64,000 nucleotides of DNA, taken from JAKVCB01 sp963578605. GTDB taxonomy: Bacteria > Planctomycetota > Planctomycetia > Pirellulales > Lacipirellulaceae. The notes below the pieces were generated by a model. It saw only the letters and a program-made list of their open reading frames with translations, did not search any database and was not told the DNA's origin. The translations under genes and the position numbers were made by a program. The stretch lies in NCBI GenBank assembly GCA_963578605.1, contig CAUZEA010000014.1, forward strand, positions 1 to 64,000, in the 5' to 3' direction. Within the stretch, counting starts at the first letter, position 1. Each line of letters opens with the position of its first letter. Positions 56,408-64,000 of this stretch are shown one piece after another.

Positions 56408-57874
56408 GGACTCCAACCCGGCTCAAGCCTTTTACAGGCTTGGAAACAAACAAAGTAGACCCAACAGGGGAGACCACCGGTAGATCGCTTTCGATGTAAT
56501 CCAACAGAACCAGTATGCACCTACCTTCAAGAACAGGATCCCAAATTCATGTACGGCAAACAAAACGCAACCGCGTGTCACACAGATCGTCACCCCCAGA
56601 CCACATGTCGTATGCGTAAAACACCTACGTCGTGTCGCCAACGGCATCGCAAGTGCCGACGGCGGATTAAAATCTGCCGCGTCACAATGATGCGACGCCG
56701 AATGGGACGAAGTTCGACCACCAACCAATGGAGCTACCGACGGCGGTAACAACAGTTGGCACTCCTCAGAAACTCAGGTTTTGTTGAAATATTTCTCAGT
56801 TCCGCAAACGTAAACCGCAGACACAAACCAATCAGCAAATCAATTAGCAAACCAATGACGATCGGCAGGTTCGAAAAATCCTTCCCAGGCCAATTGCGTG
56901 AATTACACGGACACCGACAGACCGCGCGGGTAGTAGTGGTCAAGGTCAGTCCAGTTCACAAAGATTCGGCAATCAAGTTGGGACTTTTCGGTTTCGACCA
57001 GGTCAATCGAACCACCGGCGCTGGCAGGCGAGCGAATTCGATGGGTCAAGCGAACTCGCTGCCGATGCCACACCGATACGGGCCTGCCGATCGTCACAAA
57101 ACAAATGTTGTCCAGAAAAAGCAGCACTGTCGAGAAGTCACTGGCATCACAACCACCAGGCAAAAAATTAGTCCCCACAATTGCTGTTTACTGCTTTCAC
57201 CAGCCCAACCCCACGTTTCAAAGGCCAACTGTCAACGAAATCATCACCTACAAAACGACCGATAGGACCACCAGATTGCTAGCAGCGCCAACAAGGGCAT
57301 CAAACAGCCGCACGGGTAGTGGCGGCCAATTCAGCCCGGGTCAACCAGTTTGCCAGCAGCGATCAGTAGCTTCAGCCTTACAGAGGCCCCATCTATGGTG
57401 CCAGAAGCTGACCGTCGTAAAGGCTCCCCCAGGGTCAAAGGGATCGCCCAGCGCTGGTCAACAGGTCCTATCGGTCTTTTTCTCAATCCTGGCTCGTGAC
57501 TCTGGCTCACTGCAGCTCTGCCACCTGCAACGGCAAGAAACAAAAATGACTGCCCGGTGGCAAGCTTTGTGGGTCAGGCAAACTTTACCGCTGCTAACAA
57601 TTCTGCTTTTCGCGCCATATTACACGATTATGGTGAAAAAGAGCAAAGAAGGGATTCGTTCGATACCGATTTCTGGGAATGATCAGGCGGTTTTATTGAT
57701 CTTACCGAACATACCGTCTGACATCCCGCATACAGAAACCGGTTTGCAACGGTTTAACAACGAACTCGCTCACTAGCCTGCGACCGTGGGCAGAGTAAGT
57801 GACACGTCGACTCACCGCAACCCGTCGGCCAAACCCATTTTGGCCAGAGCCATTATCAAAAGGGGAACACAAAG
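56408..57874. other. 1467-base stretch without recognisable gene
   Basis: Open frames on both strands are short, overlap and look random or degraded. A 6-bp hairpin AAGCCT/AGGCTT at 56425-56441 follows the previous gene. It may be eroded coding DNA or undefined sequence; I see no RNA gene. Confidence 0.45.
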
Positions 57875-59122
57875 ATGAACTTGTGTGGAAGGTTTGGGGC
57901 CGCGGTTGTTGTCTTTGCAGTCGGTGGAATCGTCTCTGCTGAGGATCTTTCCTCGCAAGCGTTTTACTTAACTGAACAAAACAGCACACCTCAAGAAACC
58001 TTTGACGCAACCTTCACCAGTTATCAGAGCGAAGGTTGCGGCTGTGGGTTAGAAGAGTGCGGATGTGGTACCTGCGACTACTGTGATGGCTATGGCTGTA
58101 ATGAATGCGGATCAAACCGGTGCGGGACTAGCGACGTTCTTGCAGGCGGCTCGTGTGGCGATGACTGTTGTCGGCAGTACTTCGTTGGAGTTGATTACCT
58201 GTACGTGCGGGCCAACTTCAGTGAAATGGTCGCTTATGTCGAGCAGGACGACGCGGACCCATTCAAACATCAAGATACGTTCCATCAACAAGATTTTCAG
58301 GCCGGTAGTTCCTACCGCCTGTACGGTGGAATTCGCGACTGTTACTCTGGACTCGAATGGCGGCTTAACTTTACCCGGTTCAACAGTCACGCACCAGGCA
58401 TCACCAAGGATGCCAGCGACACAACCTACAAATTCCCCCTTAGTCCAAACTTGTCCCCAGGAAACGAGATCACGGTTTCGGCTGGGACTCGTGTCAACTC
58501 CTACGACATTGGGTGTGCCAAGACAATTCTGCTGGGGTCCCCTGTTTGCTGCAACCCTGGTTGTGGTGATTCGTGTGACAGTTGTCAGTGTGGCTGCCCC
58601 ACATGGGACTTTACTTGGGAAGCTGGCGTTCGTTACGCCGATGTTGCGTGGCAGCAGGACGTTTACTCGCGGCCACCCACATTCGGGTTTGACACCCACG
58701 GGTTAAATCGGATGCGATTCGAAGGAACGGGGCTCCGCTTTGGGTTAGGTGGCCGCCGCTACTTCGGTTACCAGGGTTGTTTCAGCGCGTTCCTCAATGG
58801 TGACATTTCGCTCTTGGTTGGTGACGTGGAAGTTACCAGTACCCTATACTCCGTCGACAGTACTACCACTGCAAAAAGCACACAACAACTGGTAGTACGC
58901 AACGTGATCCCGGTTACTGAAATTGAAGCCGGTGTGACGGGCCAAATCACACGCGGCATGTCTTTGTCGGTCGGCTACATGTTCAGTGCCTGGCATGACT
59001 TGGGCGTCCGACAAGAATTCTTCCCTCAAGATCAAGAAGTAGAACTTGGAATCTCGGCCTTCGACGATGCAAATATCCTGGCTTTTGACGGATTCTTTGC
59101 TCGTCTGGAAGCCGAATTCTGA
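57875..59122 (+). CDS. Legionella-type outer-membrane protein with Cys-rich N terminus
   Basis: A 415-residue exported protein. Signal peptide to about residue 22 (VVVFAVGGIVSAED). A cysteine-rich segment (residues 49-105, GCGCGLEECGCGTCDYCDGYGCNECGSNRC) follows, with another cluster near 225-247 (CCNPGCGDSCDSCQCGC). The rest is beta-barrel-like, with the late segment TGQITRGMSLSVGYMFSAWHDLGV and terminal aromatic-rich ending FDGFFARLEAEF, as in the Lpg1974/Legionella OMP family of planctomycetes. Weak AAGGGG upstream. Likely a porin-like surface protein; the Cys segments could crosslink or bind metal. Confidence 0.75.
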   Translation: MNLCGRFGAAVVVFAVGGIVSAEDLSSQAFYLTEQNSTPQETFDATFTSYQSEGCGCGLEECGCGTCDYCDGYGCNECGSNRCGTSDVLAGGSCGDDCCRQYFVGVDYLYVRANFSEMVAYVEQDDADPFKHQDTFHQQDFQAGSSYRLYGGIRDCYSGLEWRLNFTRFNSHAPGITKDASDTTYKFPLSPNLSPGNEITVSAGTRVNSYDIGCAKTILLGSPVCCNPGCGDSCDSCQCGCPTWDFTWEAGVRYADVAWQQDVYSRPPTFGFDTHGLNRMRFEGTGLRFGLGGRRYFGYQGCFSAFLNGDISLLVGDVEVTSTLYSVDSTTTAKSTQQLVVRNVIPVTEIEAGVTGQITRGMSLSVGYMFSAWHDLGVRQEFFPQDQEVELGISAFDDANILAFDGFFARLEAEF

Positions 59123-59351
59123 TCCGTTTGATTTGACGGCCAAATCGCCCCACAATCTGCCGTTGCTCAAAAAAAAACATCCGTTTGCCAAGATGGGTTG
59201 GTCCGCACGCGACCAACCCTCTTTTGCTACTCCTCCAAGTCGCAACTAAACTCCAGCAAACACAGACTCTCGCAGTGGAACTGCCATGACCGGCAGTCTG
59301 ACTTGGCAACCACTGGGCGGTTAAAACGAAACAACGCTGCTAGGCCGCACG

Positions 59352-59501
59352 CTATTGCTGGGCTACCATCTCGGGGAGATCTCTGACCAGGGACTCCCCT
59401 TTTGACCAGAGACTCACGGTGCCGTCCCGGCTATAAAGATCGCATGAGATCGCCTTGAACATGCCGTCGGGATCGAGTTGGATTTCCGTCTTACCTCCCA
59501 C
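59352..59501 (-). CDS. Possible small protein, low confidence
   Basis: A GTG-started frame of 49 codons reads VGGKTEIQLDPDGMFKAISCDLYSRDGTVSLWSKGESLVRDLPEMVAQQ-like with protein-like composition and a neat ending. No ribosome site, no known family. It lies divergent from arsC. It may be real or chance. Confidence 0.25.
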   Translation of the reverse strand: MGGKTEIQLDPDGMFKAISCDLYSRDGTVSLWSKGESLVRDLPEMVAQQ

Positions 59502-59527
59502 CCGCTTATTTGAACACCCAGGATCCA

Positions 59528-59980
59528 ATGACGAAACTTTTGTTTCTCTGTACGGGAAACTCTTGCCGCAGTCAGATCGCCGAGGGTTGGACCCGGGCAC
59601 TCAAACCCGACCAATACGAAGCCTATTCGGCTGGCATCAAACCTCATGGACTCGATCCGAATGCCGTGCGGGTGATGCAAGAAGCGAGCGTCGATATCTC
59701 CGGGCACCAATCGACATCGGTCGACCAACTGGGGCCAATCGAATTTGATGTTGTCGTGACCGTGTGCGGTCATGCCGACGAAAACTGTCCTCTCTTTGTT
59801 GGTGCCCCACGCGTGGCCCATATCCCTTTTGAGGATCCTCCAAAACTCGCGGCCAAGGAAACAGACGAGCAGAAGGCGGTCGACCACTATCGACGGGTCC
59901 GCGATGAAATCCGCGACTTTGTGGCTGGCCTGCCAGAATCGCTCGACTCGCAAGCTTCGACCGAGCCACCAGAAAATTGA
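59528..59980 (+). CDS. arsC: Arsenate reductase, thioredoxin-coupled type
   Basis: A 150-residue protein of the low-molecular-weight phosphatase fold that reduces arsenate to arsenite. The catalytic loop CTGNSCRS has C8, C13 and R14, and the two resolving cysteines are C80 and C87 in VTVCGHADENCP; the spacing equals that of thioredoxin-linked ArsC (Cys10, Cys82, Cys89). EDPPKLAAKETDE is typical too. The ATG at 59528 is preceded by AGGA; a TTG at 59510 is less likely. No arsenite pump or regulator is nearby. Confidence 0.92.
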   Translation: MTKLLFLCTGNSCRSQIAEGWTRALKPDQYEAYSAGIKPHGLDPNAVRVMQEASVDISGHQSTSVDQLGPIEFDVVVTVCGHADENCPLFVGAPRVAHIPFEDPPKLAAKETDEQKAVDHYRRVRDEIRDFVAGLPESLDSQASTEPPEN

Positions 59981-60127
59981 ATATGCCGCGAGTGATCCTC
60001 GTCCCTCGTGCGCGATGCAGAACCAAGTCTCCTACAGACCTGTAAGCAGCAGCGACCCCCTGGTGGTACCGTTTTGAGTCACCAATACCGCCAGTCTAAG
60101 CCAGCGGTACGCAGAGAACCTAACGTA

Positions 60128-60254
60128 CAAGCAGGCGTTCACGACGAGCGCGGCGTTGAGCGCTGCATCGTCGTTGGCGATCATTTCGAAGGCCCAGAAG
60201 ATTTCAAAGGCCCAGAAGCAAGCAGGCGGTCACGACGAGCGCGGCGTTGAGCGC
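60128..60254 (+). repeat. 36-bp direct duplication of the rpsU 3' end, 91 bp apart
   Basis: The copy at 60128-60163 matches 60219-60254 with one mismatch. The second copy lies inside rpsU (encoding the arginine-rich end), and the first lies just beyond its stop on the minus strand. Between them, AAGGCCCAGAAG also occurs twice (60189 and 60206). Together this suggests repeated slippage at the 3' end. Confidence 0.92.
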
Positions 60255-60405
60255 GGAGACGAGTCCGCCGCTTGGTCGCGCTGGGCTTTTCATAGAATTC
60301 GCGGACCCGCATCTCCTTCTTGATACCACTCCGCTCAACCAACTTGCGAAAGCGGCGGACCGCTTCCTGGGCTGTCTCTTTGTCACGCAACGTCAACTTG
60401 ACCAC
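60181..60405 (-). CDS. rpsU: 30S ribosomal protein S21
   Basis: A 74-residue basic S21 protein. The start is GTG 60405, giving MVKLTLRDKETAQEAVRRFRKLVERSGIKKEMRVREFYEKPSATKRR..., the standard S21 pattern. AGGAGA precedes it on the minus strand. The C terminus carries LLASGPLKSSGPSK, longer than usual, with SGP twice, as the DNA there is tandemly duplicated. S21 helps start-site selection on the small subunit. Confidence 0.93.
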   Translation of the reverse strand: MVKLTLRDKETAQEAVRRFRKLVERSGIKKEMRVREFYEKPSATKRRTRLRAQRRARRDRLLASGPLKSSGPSK

Positions 60406-60436
60406 ACGTCGTCTCCTGGGATTCCAATAACTCAAA

Positions 60437-60474
60437 AAACGCCTGGACAGGCAGGAAACGCCTGGACAGGCAGG
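60437..60474 (-). repeat. Two 19-bp tandem copies in the rpsU leader
   Basis: AAACGCCTGGACAGGCAGG occurs twice head to tail (60437-60455 and 60456-60474), 32-69 bases upstream of the rpsU start as read on the minus strand. Perfect copies; each can form a small CCTG...CAGG hairpin. Confidence 0.9.
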
Positions 60475-60826
60475 CCGTCCAGATCGCACCCACGCAGCAG
60501 AGCGCAACCCGACACAAGCCCAGAGTAGCTTAGTAATATAACGCGTTTGAAGCAGTGCCGTCTATGCCGCAACCGGAGTTTTTTCTGCTGTCGGCAAGGT
60601 TGGCCAAACTCCTCCCGGGGGGCCCGGTTTGGCCGACTGGTACAACGGGCGTAACCGATATTTTGGTGCTAACCCACAAATCCCGTACAGCTGCTACGAT
60701 CCCCACCCGGTGTGGGCCGACTGGCCAAGTTCAGGTGTCGGGAATGCTGCCACCTCACTTTTCCGGCCGATGGAACCGTTATGCGGTCAGATCTTGACCG
60801 CACGGTCATCCCCCGGGAAGAAACCA

Positions 60827-60997
60827 ATGGCCCGACCTTCATCAGAAGACCTCCTACAGCGGATCGAATCCCGACACCGCGACCTGCTTGAGCAACTCGA
60901 CCAGTTCAACGACCAAGTGGCTCGTGCGCTGGAGGAATTCAGTAGCGAGGAACGGGCATCACCCGGCGACATCCCAGCCCCAGCAGAAACAAGCTAA
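60827..60997 (+). CDS. Small coiled-coil protein of unknown function
   Basis: A 56-residue protein starting MARPSSEDLLQRIESRHRDLLEQLDQFNDQVARALEEF. It is a single amphipathic helix with leucines in a heptad-like pattern, then a short acidic tail. The open frame goes back to 60629 but that part is less protein-like. No close ribosome site (GGGAAGAAACC nearby). No known family. Confidence 0.45.
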   Translation: MARPSSEDLLQRIESRHRDLLEQLDQFNDQVARALEEFSSEERASPGDIPAPAETS

Positions 60998-61048
60998 TGG
61001 TGGTGCCGCCTCTCTCGACGACGAACATCACCCGGCCAATACGACAAC

Positions 61049-62707
61049 TCAATTGCGGCGATCGAGACGTCCCGACTTGCTAATCGCTCGCAGCAGTCGC
61101 AATCCCACCGCCAAGCTGGTTGCGCAGCCAACCACACCGGGAATCGAAACACCGTGGACTGGCCAAATCGAGCGGGTCAGCATAAGCGACGACCCTAAAA
61201 AGAGGGCGCTGGCAAGCATACCCAGGACGAGTCGATTCACCGAGGGCTCGAGACCACGATGGTCGAGATGGACATCGAATTGCCCATTCTGTATTTGTTG
61301 GAGAATAGCTCGCAACCGCCGCGGCACGATTTCAGCCAGTTGCTCCAGTTCAAAGTAAATTCGTCGCATTTTTTTCATGCGTCGTACGGGTGACATCCGC
61401 CGCATGAGCATTTTTTTCTGGTAGGGTTGGATGAGTTCCATGAGGCTGAAATTGGCGTCGAGCAACTGCATGGTCCCTTCCAACATGACGAGCATTTTGA
61501 GCAACAGCGCCACTCCGGCCGGGAGCACGATGTGATACCGCTGAACAATTTCGATCATTTCGGTCAACGCTCCAGCCAGGTCGAAGCGGTCAATTGGTTG
61601 ATGACCGTAGTGCGCCACAAAATCGGAGAGATCGCCCCGCAACGCGGTTTCATCGAGTTCAACTGGTGTTACTCCCACGCGTGTCACAAGCGTGGCAAGA
61701 TGTTCGACATCGTGCGATACGATCGACAAGAGCATCTCCTCGATGTCCTCGCGCAGGCCATCATCCAGTCGGCCTACCATACCGAAATCGAGCAAGCCAA
61801 TTTGGTTGTTTGGCAGCAGGACCAGATTTCCTGGATGCGGATCCGCATGGTAGAAACCGTGTTGAAAGATCATCTCGATGTACATTCCTGCACCAAGGCG
61901 GGCGATCTGGCTCGAATCGATGTCCGGACACGACTCCAAGACTCCGTCAGCAAGTTTCCACCCGTCAAGAAATTCGATCGTAAGTACCCGCGATGTTGAA
62001 AGATGCGGATAAAATCGAGGAATCCGAATATTGGCATCTTCAGCGAAACAGGCAGCGAATTGTTCTAAATTTCGACCTTCTCTAGAAAAGTCGAGTTCGC
62101 GCCACAGTGTGCGCTGGAACTCGGCCACGGCTGTTTGGGGCCGATAGGGTTGCAATTCCGGAATCCGTTCGGCCAACTGGGCCAATCCCGAAAGAATCTC
62201 CATGTCGACGCGCACCCGTTCTTCAATCCCGGTGTGTTGTACTTTGACAACCACATCATCGCCATTGTGAAGTCGGGCGAGGTGGACTTGCCCAATCGAT
62301 GCCGAGGCAAGTGGCTCGTTATCAAAGTCCGCGAATATTGTGTCGATCGACTGACCCAGGTCGGATTCAATACGGGCTCGTACCGTCTGAACGTCGTCGG
62401 CCGGAACTTGCGTTTGCAGTTTCTGCAACTCCCGTGCAAGTGGCAAACCAATTTGATCGGGACGCGTACTGAGGATCTGCCCGAACTTAATAAACGTGGG
62501 CCCTAATTCCTCCAAAACAAGACGGATTCTCGACTCATGACTCAAGTGGGCTAATGTCGCGCCGTCACGATTCTTGAAAAGGCCCTTGGCGAAAGAAAAG
62601 TCGAAATGACTGATCCAGCCCGCCAGTCCGTATTTACTGAGTACGGTCAGAATCTCCCCCCAGCGATTCACATTGCGGTAAACCTGGGGAATCGTTGTGA
62701 TTTTCAT
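61049..62707 (-). CDS. ABC1/UbiB/AarF-family protein kinase-like protein
   Basis: A 552-residue member of the UbiB (ADCK) atypical kinase family, linked to ubiquinone synthesis or lipid handling. The N-terminal segment has the family's KxGQ-like region FIKFGQILSTRPDQIG, an ATP-binding lysine in VVKVQHTGIEERV, the metal/catalytic region HADPHPGNLVLL, and DFG as LLDFGMVGRL. Two C-terminal membrane helices (about 500-540, LGMLASALFLGSSLMLT and VGCATSLAVGLRLL) would anchor it. It diverges from the DUF1080 gene. Confidence 0.92.
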   Translation of the reverse strand: MKITTIPQVYRNVNRWGEILTVLSKYGLAGWISHFDFSFAKGLFKNRDGATLAHLSHESRIRLVLEELGPTFIKFGQILSTRPDQIGLPLARELQKLQTQVPADDVQTVRARIESDLGQSIDTIFADFDNEPLASASIGQVHLARLHNGDDVVVKVQHTGIEERVRVDMEILSGLAQLAERIPELQPYRPQTAVAEFQRTLWRELDFSREGRNLEQFAACFAEDANIRIPRFYPHLSTSRVLTIEFLDGWKLADGVLESCPDIDSSQIARLGAGMYIEMIFQHGFYHADPHPGNLVLLPNNQIGLLDFGMVGRLDDGLREDIEEMLLSIVSHDVEHLATLVTRVGVTPVELDETALRGDLSDFVAHYGHQPIDRFDLAGALTEMIEIVQRYHIVLPAGVALLLKMLVMLEGTMQLLDANFSLMELIQPYQKKMLMRRMSPVRRMKKMRRIYFELEQLAEIVPRRLRAILQQIQNGQFDVHLDHRGLEPSVNRLVLGMLASALFLGSSLMLTRSIWPVHGVSIPGVVGCATSLAVGLRLLRAISKSGRLDRRN

Positions 62708-63195
62708 CCGCCTACCCGAAAGAACGAGACTTGGTATTGGAAATCCGGTTCCAGCAAGGTGCCACTATCGTGGGGAATGTCACGCTTTGCCAGTAGATAT
62801 TGTTGCGTGGGTTATTCTATGCGTCATGCCCCCGAGGTGGCAATTCACCACCGGGCAACGATACCCTGTGCAATACGCTACCTATGCAATACGTTTCTTT
62901 CCATCCTTGCCCAACCTCATCCTGCCCTCACCCACCCGCTGCCACAGGGATTCACCTGCTGGCGACTACAACCGTTCGGAATTCCAGCAAAGCGACCCTT
63001 CCGTTCTACTCTCAAATCACGCGGTGTACTTCCCAGGCAGCTTGCACCGCAGTTAGAATGAAATGCTGCGGGCGACCTCAAATGCCCCGTCAGGCAACAA
63101 GACTCCAATGCCTGGCCCGTTTGCCTGGCCCGTCTGCAGTCGGACGAACAACCGGGATCATAACGTTTTACAAGCAAATCGTGGAAAAGCAACTC
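62708..63195. other. 488-base gap with a 12-bp direct repeat
   Basis: Divergent region. TGCCTGGCCCGT occurs at 63109-63120 and again at 63122-63133, 60-90 bases upstream of the DUF1080 gene. No promoter was identified. Confidence 0.4.
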
Positions 63196-63921
63196 ATGAA
63201 ACACCCCAAATTCGCGCGCGTCGTCTCGATGGGCCTGATCATGGTTCTGGGTAGCAATACGATCGGGGTATCCGATGAACCTGAACGGCTATTTAACGGC
63301 AAAGACCTGACTGGCTGGAGCGGTGATCCGGCCGTCTGGTCGGTGGAAGATGGTGCGATCACCGGTCGTACCACCGACCAAACCAAACTTCAGGACAATA
63401 CCTTTTTGATTTGGGCAGGTGGCGAACTGGACGACTTTCAACTCAAACTCAAGTTTCTCATTCGTGACGGCAACAGTGGTATTCAATACCGCAGCCAGGT
63501 CACCAACAAAGAGAAATGGCGGGTCGGAGGTTATCAGGCCGATATCGACTCGACTAACCAATATACCGGAATCCTTTATGATGAACTCGGCCGGGGCATC
63601 CTGGCAAACCGCGGAGAACGAATGCTGATCGCCACAGATGGCAAACATTTAGTGACGTCGTTTGACACCGCAGCCGCATTGGAGAATGCGATTCGCAACC
63701 GGCAGTGGAACGATTACACAATCGTCGCCCGGGGCCCCGTTCTGCAACACATTATCAATGGTCAGCTGATGAGCGAGACGGTAGACCAACAGACTGACGC
63801 CCGAGAAGCGTCCGGCGTTTTGGCCCTGCAGGTACACGCCGGGCCACCGATGGAGGTTCAATTCCGCAACCTCGAACTAACCCGTCTCGACACCGAGAAG
63901 GAAGAGTCGGCTAAAGATTAA
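63196..63921 (+). CDS. DUF1080 (3-keto-disaccharide hydrolase) family exported protein
   Basis: A 241-residue exported protein. Signal peptide around 1-26 (SMGLIMVLGSNTIGVSDE). The DUF1080 domain follows: LFNGKDLTGWSGDPAVWSVEDGAITGRT, DFQLKLKFLIRDGNSGIQYRSQ, GYQADIDSTNQYTGILYDE, and VLALQVHAGPPMEVQFRNLEL. It is a lectin-like jelly-roll fold; in relatives it acts on keto-disaccharides or binds glycans. Start ATG 63196; a GTG at 63181 is an alternative. No ribosome site. It stands near the window end. Confidence 0.9.
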   Translation: MKHPKFARVVSMGLIMVLGSNTIGVSDEPERLFNGKDLTGWSGDPAVWSVEDGAITGRTTDQTKLQDNTFLIWAGGELDDFQLKLKFLIRDGNSGIQYRSQVTNKEKWRVGGYQADIDSTNQYTGILYDELGRGILANRGERMLIATDGKHLVTSFDTAAALENAIRNRQWNDYTIVARGPVLQHIINGQLMSETVDQQTDAREASGVLALQVHAGPPMEVQFRNLELTRLDTEKEESAKD

Positions 63922-64000
63922 GAATGGGGACCAGCACGAGAGGTTCGCCGCGCCGATCATGTCGCTACTCGGGCGGAACAAGGGGTCAATACATGCGACC

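Noticed and set aside
56756..57265. 169-codon plus-strand ORF in the gene-poor stretch
   Set aside because: Rich in His, Arg and Ser with no secondary-structure pattern or motif; likely chance.

Overview
The window looks like a chromosome segment of a Planctomycetota bacterium, probably Pirellulales-like (inference from gene content, no search run). Typical markers are a DUF1549/DUF1553 cytochrome-c protein followed by a DUF1501 protein, a DUF1080 protein, secreted proteins with PEP-CTERM or dockerin-like 'DY.vW' tails, an 'LEQRILLS' N-terminal segment on a subtilase, a Legionella-type outer-membrane protein, a Gfo/Idh/MocA oxidoreductase and many genes without a clear Shine-Dalgarno site. 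I see no phage, IS element, CRISPR or plasmid genes.

Layout. 0.7-13.3 kb is housekeeping: a trans-sulfuration PLP enzyme, DinB, a Spy-like periplasmic protein, small membrane proteins including a frameshifted DUF502 gene, aconitase, a ClC-CBS channel, then serC-serA. 13.7-22.9 kb has a BON protein preceded by a 17-bp repeat array, an FHA-GAF-SpoIIE phosphatase, a DNase I-like secreted protein broken by an in-frame stop, an HpcH aldolase, a large subtilase and a methyltransferase. tRNA-Gln(CTG) lies at 23.4 kb. 23.7-34.0 kb holds the DUF1501/PSD1 pair, an iron alcohol dehydrogenase overlapping a two-ACT protein, and carbohydrate-type oxidoreductases. 34.3-38.2 kb is a minus-strand corrinoid methyl-transfer cluster (double-motif unknown protein, UroD/MtaA-like methyltransferase, homocysteine methyltransferase, corrinoid protein, small Cys-rich protein). 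38.4-47.2 kb has MsrAB, an HU-like protein, hisG, Sir2 and a phosphatase-TPR-sulfotransferase fusion; tRNA-Cys(GCA) with a clean terminator follows. 48-54 kb has small secreted proteins, uvrB, a ComEA-like protein and nadC. 54.5-64 kb has a long non-coding, hairpin-dense stretch, a PEP-CTERM protein, an outer-membrane protein, arsC, rpsU, an ABC1 kinase and a DUF1080 protein.

Most notable. (1) About 0.85 kb at 54.5-55.4 kb, with a sigma70-like promoter and many nested perfect helices, looks like a large structured RNA that I cannot assign to a known class. (2) The BON gene is preceded by six tandem MKTKTP mini-ORFs linked by ATGA overlaps. (3) A perfect 59-bp tandem duplication copied the serA start region and created an overlapping upstream ORF. 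(4) The corrinoid cluster resembles a split methionine synthase with an unknown methyl donor. (5) Short tandem duplications recur in 5' leaders across the window (serA, BON, corrinoid gene, hisG, rpsU, DUF1080 gene, lipoprotein).
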